Assembly (NCBI GenBank): GCA_023435565.1
Contig: JAEYRN010000085.1
Location: 1 to 51,855 of the forward strand
From: Bacillota bacterium
GTDB taxonomy: Bacteria; Bacillota; UBA4882; UBA8346
DNA: 51,855 nucleotides
Direction of reading: 5' to 3'
This document shows, piece by piece, positions 1 through 8,379 of the stretch (position 1 is its first letter; the number at the start of each line of letters is the position of its first letter). The translations under genes were made by a program, and so were the position numbers. Under the pieces are notes generated by a model. It searched no databases, was not told the origin of the DNA, and worked only from the letters and a program-made list of their open reading frames with translations.

Positions 1-200
1 TATTACGACTAAGACTGGAAAGAAATTATCAAAAATGATTAAAAGTCAACTCGAACAGTGGATTGCTGGTTTGCCTAATTATATCAAGGTTTATCTGCTG
101 ATTTCTTGCTGCGAAAGTTGAGTTATATAAGATTTGCATTCCTAAAGCCGAATGCAAATGGCTCCAAATTAGAATTTACTTCATCCTATTAAAGCTGTAA

Positions 201-281
201 TAAGTTGAATTAAATTCATTAATGTTTCCATCATGTCCGGCTTTAGGGACATGATACATATTGAAAATTTAATTCAACTTA
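201..281. repeat. Nested palindrome with 16-bp outer arms
   Basis: The outer arms TAAGTTGAATTAAATT (201-216) and its exact reverse complement (266-281) enclose a second inverted repeat, TCATGTCC (231-238) with GGACATGA (247-254). The folded form would be a long two-stage hairpin. No T-run follows either side directly, so it does not look like a plain terminator. It could be a small non-autonomous element or a structured RNA. Confidence 0.6.
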
Positions 282-402
282 TATAGAACAGCATGACTAA
301 ATTTTTTTCTTCTTGAACAACTCCTTTTATTTTTTTATAGTTACTCTTAGAATCACAGCTCATTTTAGACTGATTTTTAAAAATTGGATACTGTACTTTG
401 TT

Positions 403-444
403 AAAAAAAAGTACAGGGTTCCCTAAAGAACTCCTGTACTTTTT
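403..444 (-). terminator. Intrinsic terminator of the fused kinase-regulator gene
   Basis: The stem GTACAGG(g)GTTC pairs with GAACTCCTGTAC (411-421 with 428-439). On the minus strand it is followed by a run of eight T residues. It lies about 45 bases past the stop codon at 485. A shorter T-run on the other side means it may also work in the plus direction. Confidence 0.85.
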
Positions 445-484
445 ACTTAAAAGGATGGTGGAAAAATTATTGACAAAAACTGGT

Positions 485-2926
485 TTAGAATTTTTCTTGA
501 TTACCGCTCAAAAACTCCCCCTTATCCCGGCCTAGTACCATCTTCCTGGCGTATAGCTCCACCTCATTCCGGTTTTTCAGGTGCAGCCTTTCCAGGATCT
601 CGCCCATATGAAATTTAATGGTTCGTTCACTCAGGCCCAGCCGGGCGGCGACCTCCTTATATGTCAAGCCGCCGGCGATCAGATCCAATACTTCGACTTG
701 CTTGGGTGTCAGCTTGGCCGCCGGTTCCTTGGCCTCCGCTTCCGCGATAGCGGCAACCTCATCGATCTGAAATTCCTGCATCACCTTGGCTGCCAGACCG
801 GGGGAAAGCGCCATTTCACCGCCGGCTAGGCCGTTAAGCTGCTCAATTAATTCTTCAGCCCGCAGTCCTTTTAACAAGTAACCGCAAGCGCCGCTGCGGA
901 TGGCTTCAAAAAGGTCCTCCTCCCGGTCGGACATGGTCAAGATCACAATTTTGGTCTCCGGCAGTTTCGCTTTGATCAGACGGGTGGCAGCCAGACCATT
1001 GCAGCTGGGCATCTGTAGATCCATTAAGATAATGGCCGGGCGCAAGATTTGGGCTTTTTCCAGCGCCTCCAGACCATCCCTGGCAATGCCGGCCACTAAA
1101 AAGCCCCTACTCTCCAGCAGCTTTTGCAAACCTTCCAGAAATAAAAAATGATCATCCACCAGTAATAACGGGTCGCTTTTGGTCGCCGGCAATTCTCCGC
1201 CGGAGCTTTCTATGTGAGGCTGCTTGGCGGCAGTCGGAAGTTCAATGATCACTTGAGTGCCGCCGCCCGCAGCCGAATCAACCCGGACTTCCCCCCCGGC
1301 ATGAACGGCCCGCTCGCTCATGATCTCCAGCCCAAAATGATGTCCCGCTTTTGGGATCCCCTGTTTAAAGCCTATTCCATTATCAACGACGATGACTCGG
1401 ATCAGGTCCCGGGTAGCCTCTTTGGTGAAACAAACAGTCACTCCGGTTGCTTTGGCGTGTTTGCGCACATTGGCCAGGGCCTCCTGAATAATCCGGAAGA
1501 GTTGGACCTGGGCCGCCGGGTCCAGTTCCTGATCGCTCAAGCGCTCCGGATTTTCTAAGGCTACTGGAATTTGAAAATTTGCTTGGAAACGCTCCAGATA
1601 TTGCTGGAGCGAAGCAAAGAAACCTTGCTTAAATAGCAGGGAGGACTTGACCTCGGAAATAAATTCCCGGATCTCGGTATTGGCCTCCTCCACCACCTGG
1701 GACAGGCACGCCAAATCGCTTTCAACCGTTCCATTCCGGCTGCTGTTAAGTTTGTCCCGGATGTTTTGGATCTGAATGTTGACATAACCAAAAACCTGGC
1801 CCATGCTGTCATGAAGCTCCCTGCTGAGCCGCTCCCGTTCCGTCAAGACCGACAGCGCCTTTTGCTGTTCCATCAGTTGAGCCTGGGCCTGTTTCTGGAC
1901 GGTGATGTCTTGTAAGACAAGGGCTTTACCAAGATAGCGGCCCTTCCGGTTCACCAGGGGAGTAATGTGGATCCGGTAATCCCTTCGTTCCCCGCTGAAC
2001 TCCAGGTAATCCTCGATCGTTTCCGTTTCTCTTTTGGCTGCGAGTTCTGCCAAACGGGGATAAGCCCGAAATGCATCCGTAAATTTATCTCCGGTAATCT
2101 CCAATTTAGGGCCGCCCAGTAACTTTTGGGCATCCGAATTAAGTTCAATGATATAATCGTTTTGATCGATAACCACCAGGCCGTCTCCCATATTCTGGGC
2201 CGCCGTCGTCAAAGCCATAGGCATGATATCGAAGAAACGCAACCGTAAAGCGCCCCAGCTAAAAATCCAGACTGTTACCCCAAGCGGTAATAATAATAGT
2301 AATCCTAAAGGCAAGGGTTGATGGAGGTGGCACATTCGCCAGACTGTAAGTATAATTGCCGTCGCTAGGCCCGGCAATGCCCCAGCAAACATAACACCAG
2401 CCTGGCGCCGCCGCCAGCCGGATGTTTTTAAAAAACGCTGCCCGAAAATTGCCGTCCCCCAACCGATCAGCAAATAAATCACCCCTACCAGTAGCCAGTA
2501 GGCAAATCCCCGCTCTCCGTTGATCTGGTTGAATTCAACCCGGGGATTACGCATATACCAACCGTGACAGCTGTTGGTAACCATTAAACCAAGACATATT
2601 GCTGAAAGTGTAATCATCAACCAAATTACCCGGCTTTGAAAGCGTTTCCGGTAACCGGACAACTTCAAAGCCATCACCAACCAGGCCAACCCGAAAAGAT
2701 AGGCGGCCGAAACGTAATAATAAGACCAAAATAACTTCTCCCGGATCGCGCTGGTATTAGTATTGATATATATTCCGATAATATATTGGGTGAGGGCGAT
2801 CATCACTACCGCGAAAGGCGCTGCTCCCGAAACCGCCCGGTTCCGCCAGGCTATTGCCGCCAATGCGCTTAGAATTATGATGGCTATGAACACCAGCCAG
2901 ATATATATAGATGATATCGCGCTCAT
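485..2926 (-). CDS. Membrane sensor histidine kinase fused to NarL/LuxR-type response regulator
   Basis: This 813-residue protein holds a whole two-component system in one chain. Residues 1-230 carry about seven hydrophobic segments (7TM-type kinase sensor). A PAS-like domain follows (235-345). The HisKA_3 dimerisation helix has ELHDSMG with phospho-acceptor H372. The ATPase domain shows the N box (N487) and DNGIGF (515-520). After a short linker comes a receiver with DD (591-592), phospho-acceptor D636, T664 and K686. The chain ends in a LuxR-type helix-turn-helix (about 738-800). HisKA_3 kinases normally phosphorylate separate NarL-type regulators, so the fusion joins natural partners. Signal and target genes are unknown. 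The start has AAAGGA about 11 bases upstream. The gene is visibly richer in GC than its neighbours, which hints at transfer or a different history. Domain assignment is strong; function is inferred. Confidence 0.93.
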   Translation of the reverse strand: MSAISSIYIWLVFIAIIILSALAAIAWRNRAVSGAAPFAVVMIALTQYIIGIYINTNTSAIREKLFWSYYYVSAAYLFGLAWLVMALKLSGYRKRFQSRVIWLMITLSAICLGLMVTNSCHGWYMRNPRVEFNQINGERGFAYWLLVGVIYLLIGWGTAIFGQRFLKTSGWRRRQAGVMFAGALPGLATAIILTVWRMCHLHQPLPLGLLLLLPLGVTVWIFSWGALRLRFFDIMPMALTTAAQNMGDGLVVIDQNDYIIELNSDAQKLLGGPKLEITGDKFTDAFRAYPRLAELAAKRETETIEDYLEFSGERRDYRIHITPLVNRKGRYLGKALVLQDITVQKQAQAQLMEQQKALSVLTERERLSRELHDSMGQVFGYVNIQIQNIRDKLNSSRNGTVESDLACLSQVVEEANTEIREFISEVKSSLLFKQGFFASLQQYLERFQANFQIPVALENPERLSDQELDPAAQVQLFRIIQEALANVRKHAKATGVTVCFTKEATRDLIRVIVVDNGIGFKQGIPKAGHHFGLEIMSERAVHAGGEVRVDSAAGGGTQVIIELPTAAKQPHIESSGGELPATKSDPLLLVDDHFLFLEGLQKLLESRGFLVAGIARDGLEALEKAQILRPAIILMDLQMPSCNGLAATRLIKAKLPETKIVILTMSDREEDLFEAIRSGACGYLLKGLRAEELIEQLNGLAGGEMALSPGLAAKVMQEFQIDEVAAIAEAEAKEPAAKLTPKQVEVLDLIAGGLTYKEVAARLGLSERTIKFHMGEILERLHLKNRNEVELYARKMVLGRDKGEFLSGNQEKF

Positions 2927-3029
2927 CTTTAATCAATCCTTTCAGTGATTACATTTGAGACTTATTCATTTATTGGGTGAAATATTTAAACGTATTTAAA
3001 CAGAGCCTTAACTTTTAATACTTTAATTT

Positions 3030-3236
3030 TATCATATTTCTCGTCTCACGATGCGGCAGAGTTCACTTTATGTTACGGCTTGTATCTTTGGTCGCCCTGC
3101 TTTCTCAGGTACTTTATCCTCCCGCTTAGTACTCCATATTTCTATGGAGCACCGGGATTAGCTACCCGGCTCCTTGACGATTACCGGTGCGGGACTTTCA
3201 CCCGTTAGTATGGTCCAGCTTCGCTGAACACGCAAG
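3030..3236 (-). mobile_element. Probable group II intron 5' fragment (structured RNA remnant)
   Basis: Read on the minus strand, this stretch has the look of group II intron domain I: GGGTGAAAGTCCC (3191-3203), then a chain of stable hairpins including CCGGG/CCCGG (3152-3169) and CTCCAT/ATGGAG (3132-3149), and GAAAGCAGGG-type purine-rich joints. Its base composition differs from the flanks. No reverse-transcriptase ORF and no recognisable domain V are present, so it would be a decayed 5' piece. I recognise the style of sequence, not a specific family member. An unrelated structured RNA is the main alternative. Confidence 0.5.
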
Positions 3237-3303
3237 AAGCAAGCATTATGGTAAAAACTAGTTATTTAATAGTTTTAATATTTACGCCTATATTTTGACC
3301 AAT

Positions 3304-3328
3304 AAAAAATACCGGCTTTTAAGCCGGC
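3304..3328 (-). terminator. Intrinsic terminator of the sulP gene
   Basis: The perfect stem GCCGGCTTAAAAGCCGGT (minus strand, 3311-3328) is followed by a T-run at 3304-3310. It lies 34 bases past the sulP stop codon. Confidence 0.85.
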
Positions 3329-3361
3329 GTAATAGAACTACTTATACAACTACCTGTGTGG

Positions 3362-5050
3362 TTATCCTGTTTTATCAAATCCCTCATTTATTTTCTCTTC
3401 ATTGGATATTCGTTCTAATAATTCACGAGCTCTCTTAAGAGAAATTTCAATATTATCACAAATATTTCCTTTGCCGATCTTCTCCAACAACCCTGATTGT
3501 TCCAAAGCTTTTAACGGTTGTGGCTGGACTCCGGATAAAATCAAAGTCATTTGATGTTTTCGATTCTTATTGATGATCTGTCGTAAAATATGTAATCCAG
3601 TAGAATCAATGGCCGGAACGTTACGCATTCGAATGACTAAAACCTGAGGCAAACTCTTTACCAGGTTAAGAGCTTCCTCAAACTTGTATGCGGCTCCAAA
3701 AAAGAGCGGGCCGTTGATCTCATAGACCTCTACTTCTTTGGGAACCAACTTTTCCTCCAGAGTATCTATATCATCATGATCCTCTAGCTCATTAGTTATG
3801 ATGTCCACATTGGTAACTAACGCCATCCTTCGCATAAATAGGAAAACTGCCATCAACAAACCAACTTCGATTGCTATTGTTAAATCGAATAATACGGTCA
3901 AACCGAATGTAAAGAGCAACACCATCACATCACTGCGGGGGCTCTTTAAAAGCCTAACAAATGAGCGCCACTCGCTCATATTATATGCTACGACTACCAG
4001 AATAGCTGCTAAACAAGAAAGCGGGATTAAGGAAGCCCACTTGCCGAAGAATAATAATATTAATAATAACACCAAAGCGTGAATAATACCTGCAACCGGA
4101 GTCCTACCGCCATTCTTGATATTGGTGGCAGTACGGGCAATTGCACCGGTGGCCGGGATACCGCCAAAGATAGGGGAGATAATGTTGGCTATACCATTGG
4201 CGACTAATTCCATATTAGAGCGGTGTTTGCCACCGATCATACCGTCAGCTACAACCGCCGACAATAAAGCCTCAATCCCCGCTAATATTGCTATCGTCAT
4301 TGAGGGACCAATTAGATTTTGGATAACATGAAAATCAATTTTGGGAAAAACCGGCGCAGGCAACATTGACGGTATTTGGCCAAAACGATTTCCAATAGTC
4401 TCAACCGGTAATTTAAAAAGATAAGCAATGGCAGTACAAAAGACCAAAGCTATTAATGATCCGGGAATTCGACGCGATACTTTTTGCAAAAAAATAATAA
4501 TCAATAATGTTACGATACTAATGGCCAAAGCCCAATAGTTAATGGATGAAAAGTTTTGAAAATAAACGGCCCATTTATGTAGAAACTCCGAGGGTACCTC
4601 CCCCATGGTAAGCCCAAAAAAGTCCTTGATTTGAGTAGAAAAGATAATCACGGCGATACCGCTGGTAAATCCGGCGATTACCGGGTAAGGAATAAATTTA
4701 ATCATCGATCCGAAACGGGCCACACCCATAATTACTAATATAACGCCAGCCATAATGGTCGCAATGGTAAGACCGTCTAATCCGTATTTTTGAACAATCC
4801 CGTACACGATAACCACAAATGCTCCGGTAGGCCCGCCAATCTGGACCCTACTGCCTCCTAAGGCCGAGATTAAAAAACCGGCAATAATTGCAGTGAAGAT
4901 CCCCTTTTCGGGAGATACTCCTGAAGCGATTGCAAAGGCGATTGCCAAGGGCAAGGCCACTATTCCAACTATCGTTCCGGCCGCCAAGTCCGAGCCAAAA
5001 CGTTCCCAAGTGTACCCTTTTAAAGTAGTAATGATTTTTGGTTTTAACAT
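3362..5050 (-). CDS. SulP-family anion (sulfate/bicarbonate) transporter with STAS domain
   Basis: The predicted 562-residue protein is an inner-membrane anion permease of the SulP/SLC26 family. The N-terminal 410 or so residues are strongly hydrophobic, with family motifs such as GLYTAIIAGF-like GIFTAIIAGFLISALGG and GPTGAFVV near residue 75. A cytoplasmic STAS domain follows (about 435-550) with the typical NVPAIDSTG loop. The substrate could be sulfate, bicarbonate or another anion; sequence alone does not decide. I chose the ATG at 5050, which has GGAG six bases upstream, over an in-frame TTG four codons earlier. The gene follows the DUF486 gene with a 37-base gap and ends in a good terminator. 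Confidence 0.93.
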   Translation of the reverse strand: MLKPKIITTLKGYTWERFGSDLAAGTIVGIVALPLAIAFAIASGVSPEKGIFTAIIAGFLISALGGSRVQIGGPTGAFVVIVYGIVQKYGLDGLTIATIMAGVILVIMGVARFGSMIKFIPYPVIAGFTSGIAVIIFSTQIKDFFGLTMGEVPSEFLHKWAVYFQNFSSINYWALAISIVTLLIIIFLQKVSRRIPGSLIALVFCTAIAYLFKLPVETIGNRFGQIPSMLPAPVFPKIDFHVIQNLIGPSMTIAILAGIEALLSAVVADGMIGGKHRSNMELVANGIANIISPIFGGIPATGAIARTATNIKNGGRTPVAGIIHALVLLLILLFFGKWASLIPLSCLAAILVVVAYNMSEWRSFVRLLKSPRSDVMVLLFTFGLTVLFDLTIAIEVGLLMAVFLFMRRMALVTNVDIITNELEDHDDIDTLEEKLVPKEVEVYEINGPLFFGAAYKFEEALNLVKSLPQVLVIRMRNVPAIDSTGLHILRQIINKNRKHQMTLILSGVQPQPLKALEQSGLLEKIGKGNICDNIEISLKRARELLERISNEEKINEGFDKTG

Positions 5051-5087
5051 TTTAAACTCCAATCAATTTATAACTTTATTAATATGT

Positions 5088-5417
5088 CTACCATTTTTTA
5101 AAGATAAAAAAGACTGCTCCGATAATCATCATAAAGCCTATGATATAATTCCACTTAACACCTTCTTTCAGATAAAGAACTGAAAAGATAGTGAAAACAA
5201 CTAAAGTAATTACTTCCTGCATGACCTTGAGTTGCGACGCAGAAAAATGCTGATGACCGATTCGATTGGCCGGGACTTGAAAACAATATTCGGCAAAAGC
5301 AATCCCCCAGCTTATTAAGATTACTTTTAAGAGTGGCGCTTCTTTAAATTTTAAATGGCCGTACCAAGCGAAAATCATAAAGATGTTTGAGATTAACAAA
5401 AGAAATATTGTTGTCAT
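5088..5417 (-). CDS. DUF486 (DMT-superfamily) small membrane protein
   Basis: The 109-residue protein has four hydrophobic segments and matches the DUF486 pattern: FAWYGHLKF near the start, AEYCFQVPANRIG in the middle, QLKVMQEVITLVVF next and a final GFMMIIGAVFFIF segment. DUF486 proteins belong to the drug/metabolite transporter superfamily and have no settled function. The ATG at 5417 has AGGTG upstream; an in-frame GTG three codons earlier is less likely. It lies just upstream of sulP and may share its transcript. Confidence 0.85.
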   Translation of the reverse strand: MTTIFLLLISNIFMIFAWYGHLKFKEAPLLKVILISWGIAFAEYCFQVPANRIGHQHFSASQLKVMQEVITLVVFTIFSVLYLKEGVKWNYIIGFMMIIGAVFFIFKKW

Positions 5418-5520
5418 AAGCTGCACCTACAGTTTATTTATAAGAACATACCTATTTTAAACCTAAAAGTAAAGCTTTTTTTTTAAATTCTTGTTAATTA
5501 TTCATGCTTTTTTATGAAAT

Positions 5521-5549
5521 AAAAAAAATACCCAAGTTTCCTTGAGTAT
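5521..5549 (-). terminator. Intrinsic terminator of the purine operon
   Basis: On the minus strand ATACTCAAG-GAAA-CTTGGGTAT, a stem closed by a GNRA tetraloop, is followed by eight T residues. It lies 47 bases past the purD stop codon and probably ends the long purB-purD transcript. Confidence 0.88.
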
Positions 5550-5595
5550 CACATATTTTTTACTATAAGCCATCTAACAAATGAACTGAGTTCAC

Positions 5596-6870
5596 TTAAG
5601 TATTACGCTTTAACTCGCGTTTTCCAATATCTTTGCGATAATTCATACCTTGAAAACTTATTAAACTCAAATTGCGATATGCACCATCAATTGCTTCACG
5701 GATGTTATTTCCCAAATGAACTATATTCAATACTCGGCCACCGGCTGAAACAATTTCCCCATTAAAATTGAACTTGGTTCCGGCATGAAAAATTAATGAA
5801 TTTTTGATCTTTTCCAACCCATTGATTGGTTTTCCGGTCTCATACTGTCCGGGATAACCACCCGAGGCGGCAACCACACAAACTGCAGTAGTTGCGGTCT
5901 TCCAACGTACCGAATCCGGATTAAGTATACCGTTTACGCAATCCCAAAAAATTTGGGCCAAGTCCGATTCTAATAGGGGTAACGCTACTTGAGTTTCCGG
6001 ATCGCCAAATCTGACATTATATTCTACAACTTTTGGTCCGTTTGCAGTAAGCATTAATCCGATGAAAAGCGTACCGACAAATGGTTTCCCTTCATCCTTC
6101 ATCCCCTCAATGGTTGGGGTTAAAATCTCATTAATTACTTTTTCTCTGATTACCGGAGTAAAAGCGGTTGTTGGGGCATAGGTCCCCATACCGCCGGTGT
6201 TTGGACCGGTATCCCCATCTCCGATGCGCTTGTGGTCCTGGACCGGAAGCATTGGAACAGCTAAACTCCCATCACAAAACGCCAGTAAGGACGCTTCTTC
6301 ACCTTCCAGGTATTCCTCGATAATGATGGTTGAACCAGATTCGCCAAAGATTTTCGCTACCATAAAATCATCAATTGCTTTTATTGCCGTTTCCAATTCA
6401 AAAGCGACTACCACACCTTTCCCGGCGGCCAATCCGTCAGCTTTGACCACTATCGGGACCCCGACTTTTTTTAAGTATTCTTTCGCGCTTTCGGGATCGG
6501 TAAAAGCTTGGGAATGAGCGGTTGGAATATTATATTTATTCATAAATTCCTTGGCAAAAGCTTTACTCGACTCCAGCTCGGCAGCGGCCTGGGTTGGACC
6601 GTATACTTTCAGCCCTCTCATTTGAAAATAATCAACTGTTCCTTGAGCTAAATATGCTTCAGGACCTACTATAGTCAGATCAATTTGATTTTGTTCCGCA
6701 AAATCGGCAATTTCCTCGATTATATCACTATCAACATTAATATTTTCAGCAATTTGAGCTGTCCCTGCATTACCAGGAGAGCAATAAATCTTGGAAACCA
6801 GCGGACTTTGATTCAATTTCCAGGCTATCGCATGCTCCCGGCCGCCGTTCCCGATAATAAGGACTTTCAT
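5596..6870 (-). CDS. purD: Phosphoribosylamine-glycine ligase (GAR synthetase)
   Basis: PurD joins glycine to 5-phosphoribosylamine using ATP, the second step of purine synthesis. The 424-residue length fits the family. The N-terminus has the GNGGREHA motif (residues 7-14), the ATP-grasp region includes VKADGLAAGKGVVV (about 142-155), and the signature RFGDPETQ lies near residue 288. The start ATG has a clear GGAGG site. It is the last gene of the purine operon, separated from purC by 149 bases that contain a heptad repeat. Confidence 0.98.
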   Translation of the reverse strand: MKVLIIGNGGREHAIAWKLNQSPLVSKIYCSPGNAGTAQIAENINVDSDIIEEIADFAEQNQIDLTIVGPEAYLAQGTVDYFQMRGLKVYGPTQAAAELESSKAFAKEFMNKYNIPTAHSQAFTDPESAKEYLKKVGVPIVVKADGLAAGKGVVVAFELETAIKAIDDFMVAKIFGESGSTIIIEEYLEGEEASLLAFCDGSLAVPMLPVQDHKRIGDGDTGPNTGGMGTYAPTTAFTPVIREKVINEILTPTIEGMKDEGKPFVGTLFIGLMLTANGPKVVEYNVRFGDPETQVALPLLESDLAQIFWDCVNGILNPDSVRWKTATTAVCVVAASGGYPGQYETGKPINGLEKIKNSLIFHAGTKFNFNGEIVSAGGRVLNIVHLGNNIREAIDGAYRNLSLISFQGMNYRKDIGKRELKRNT

Positions 6871-6880
6871 ATAAACCTCC

Positions 6881-6930
6881 AGTATAAGTTGAAAGTTGAA
6901 AGATTAGAGTTTAGAATTGACAGTGTATAG
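6881..6930. repeat. Degenerate heptanucleotide repeat between purC and purD
   Basis: The bases fall into seven-base words (AGTTGAA AGTTGAA, then AGATTAG AGTTTAG) with drift towards the end. It is one of at least eight intergenic arrays with this period in the window. Confidence 0.6.
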
Positions 6931-7019
6931 TCTTCCTACCACTTATCTTCTTTTTCAATAGACATCAGCAAATCATTACTTATATTACAAACTTCTGTCT
7001 CTTGAAAACTATTCTATAG

Positions 7020-7904
7020 TTATAACAACTTGCTTCCTGTAATTTTTTGATATGCTTCTAAATACTTCTCACTGGTTTTTCGAATGACTTCTTCAGGTAG
7101 TGGCGGTGCCGGAGGTTGTTTATTCCAAGTCAAAGTCTCCAGATAATCACGGACGTATTGTTTATCAAAACTCGGTTGTGCCTTACCCGGCTGGTATTGG
7201 TCCATCGGCCAAAAACGGGAAGAATCGGGGGTAAATATTTCATCAACAACTGTTAATACCCCATTAATCGAGGCAAATTCGAATTTTGTATCCGCAATAA
7301 TAATTCCATTAGCTTCAGCTCGAGACAGAGCAGCTTCAAAAAGGTTAATTGAAAAATCACGGAGCTTTTCCGCCAATTCAGCCCCAACTCTATTAGTAAG
7401 TTCGGCAAAAGTTATTGGTATATCATGACCGGTTGATTCCTTGGTTGTAGGAGTGAAAATCGGTTCCGGCAATTTACTGCTTTCTTGAAGTCCGGCAGGT
7501 AGCTTAATTCCGGTAACCGACCCCGAAGTTTGGTACTCTTTCCAACCACTTCCCGCCAGGTAACCTCGAACTACACATTCAATCGGAACCACATCGCCTT
7601 TTTTAACCAGCATCGACCTTCCGTCTAATATTTGGCGTTCTTCGGTAGTCAAGCCGGGAACTTGATTAATGTCCGAGGTGACCAGGTGATTGGGGAATTG
7701 AGTGCCGGTCTGATTGAACCAATATACTGATAAACCGGTTAAAACCCGACCCTTTTCCGGAATAGGTTCATTAAAAACAACATCAAATGCTGAAATCCGG
7801 TCGGTAGCAACAATTAATAAATATTGGTTCAAATCATAAATATCTCTTACTTTCCCCCGGGCAATTAAAGGAAACGTCTTTAAACTGGTCTGAGTAACGG
7901 ACAT
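7020..7904 (-). CDS. purC: Phosphoribosylaminoimidazole-succinocarboxamide synthase (SAICAR synthase)
   Basis: PurC condenses CAIR with aspartate using ATP. At 294 residues it is longer than the compact 235-255 residue bacterial form and resembles the longer yeast ADE1-like subfamily. Family motifs include RGKVRDIYDL near the start, ECVVRGYLAGSGW (about 112-124), ADTKFEFA and DEIFTPDSSRFWP near residue 225. GGGAGG lies about seven bases before the ATG. It follows fabZ with a 27-base gap in the purine operon. Confidence 0.97.
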   Translation of the reverse strand: MSVTQTSLKTFPLIARGKVRDIYDLNQYLLIVATDRISAFDVVFNEPIPEKGRVLTGLSVYWFNQTGTQFPNHLVTSDINQVPGLTTEERQILDGRSMLVKKGDVVPIECVVRGYLAGSGWKEYQTSGSVTGIKLPAGLQESSKLPEPIFTPTTKESTGHDIPITFAELTNRVGAELAEKLRDFSINLFEAALSRAEANGIIIADTKFEFASINGVLTVVDEIFTPDSSRFWPMDQYQPGKAQPSFDKQYVRDYLETLTWNKQPPAPPLPEEVIRKTSEKYLEAYQKITGSKLL

Positions 7905-7931
7905 GATTCATCCTCCCACATTTATCTGTTT

Positions 7932-8366
7932 TTAATTCATTTTTACTAAAACGCACGTTATCTGGGCTTCGCTGGCAATTTCATCACCAATATAAGTAGT
8001 AGCTTTAAACTTTCCGGTATTGGCCTTAAAACGCTTTAAAATTACCTCAATTCGAAGTTGGTCCCCCGGAACCGCCGGTTTACGAAATCGAGCTTTTTCA
8101 ATAGCAGCAAAAAGTGGGATCTGAGACTTATCTTCAATTAAATCCATAACCACAAAAGCTGAAACTTGAGCCATGGCTTCAACCTGTAATGCGCCGGGCA
8201 TAACATAATCACCGTTAAAATATTCTTGTTGAGAATAAAAATCATTAGTGGTCACATTTTTAATACCAACCGCTCTTTTCCCACTCTCAATTTCAATAAT
8301 CCGATCAACTAATAAGAAAGGAAATCGGTGTGGCAAAAGCTCCTTAATCTGATTAATATCCAGCAT
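7932..8366 (-). CDS. fabZ: 3-hydroxyacyl-ACP dehydratase FabZ-like, inside the purine operon
   Basis: The 144-residue hotdog-fold protein matches FabZ, which dehydrates 3-hydroxyacyl-ACP in fatty acid elongation. Catalytic His is H13 in LLPHRFPFLLVDR and catalytic Glu is E63 in PGALQVEAMAQ; the ARFRKPAVPGDQL motif follows. The segment before the Glu (EYFNGDYVMPG) departs from the common GHFPGxPVMPG. The gene sits 13 bases after purH and 27 before purC, so it is probably transcribed with them, although it is a lipid gene. A good GAGAGGTG site precedes the ATG. Confidence 0.9.
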   Translation of the reverse strand: MLDINQIKELLPHRFPFLLVDRIIEIESGKRAVGIKNVTTNDFYSQQEYFNGDYVMPGALQVEAMAQVSAFVVMDLIEDKSQIPLFAAIEKARFRKPAVPGDQLRIEVILKRFKANTGKFKATTYIGDEIASEAQITCVLVKMN

Positions 8367-8379
8367 TTTGTCACCTCTC

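Larger units (their letters stand above)
1..484. other. Non-coding window edge with palindrome and terminator
   Basis: I see no convincing gene here. The stretch is AT-rich and holds a nested inverted repeat (201-281) and a strong intrinsic terminator (403-444) that serves the kinase/regulator gene read on the minus strand. Bases 109-122 match, in reverse complement, a 14-base stretch at 51733-51746 near the other end of the window. A gene further left could begin or end outside the window. Confidence 0.6.

Noticed and set aside
6881..6930. Tandem repeats as a CRISPR array
   Set aside because: Units are only seven bases, contiguous and degenerate, without spacers, and no cas gene is present.
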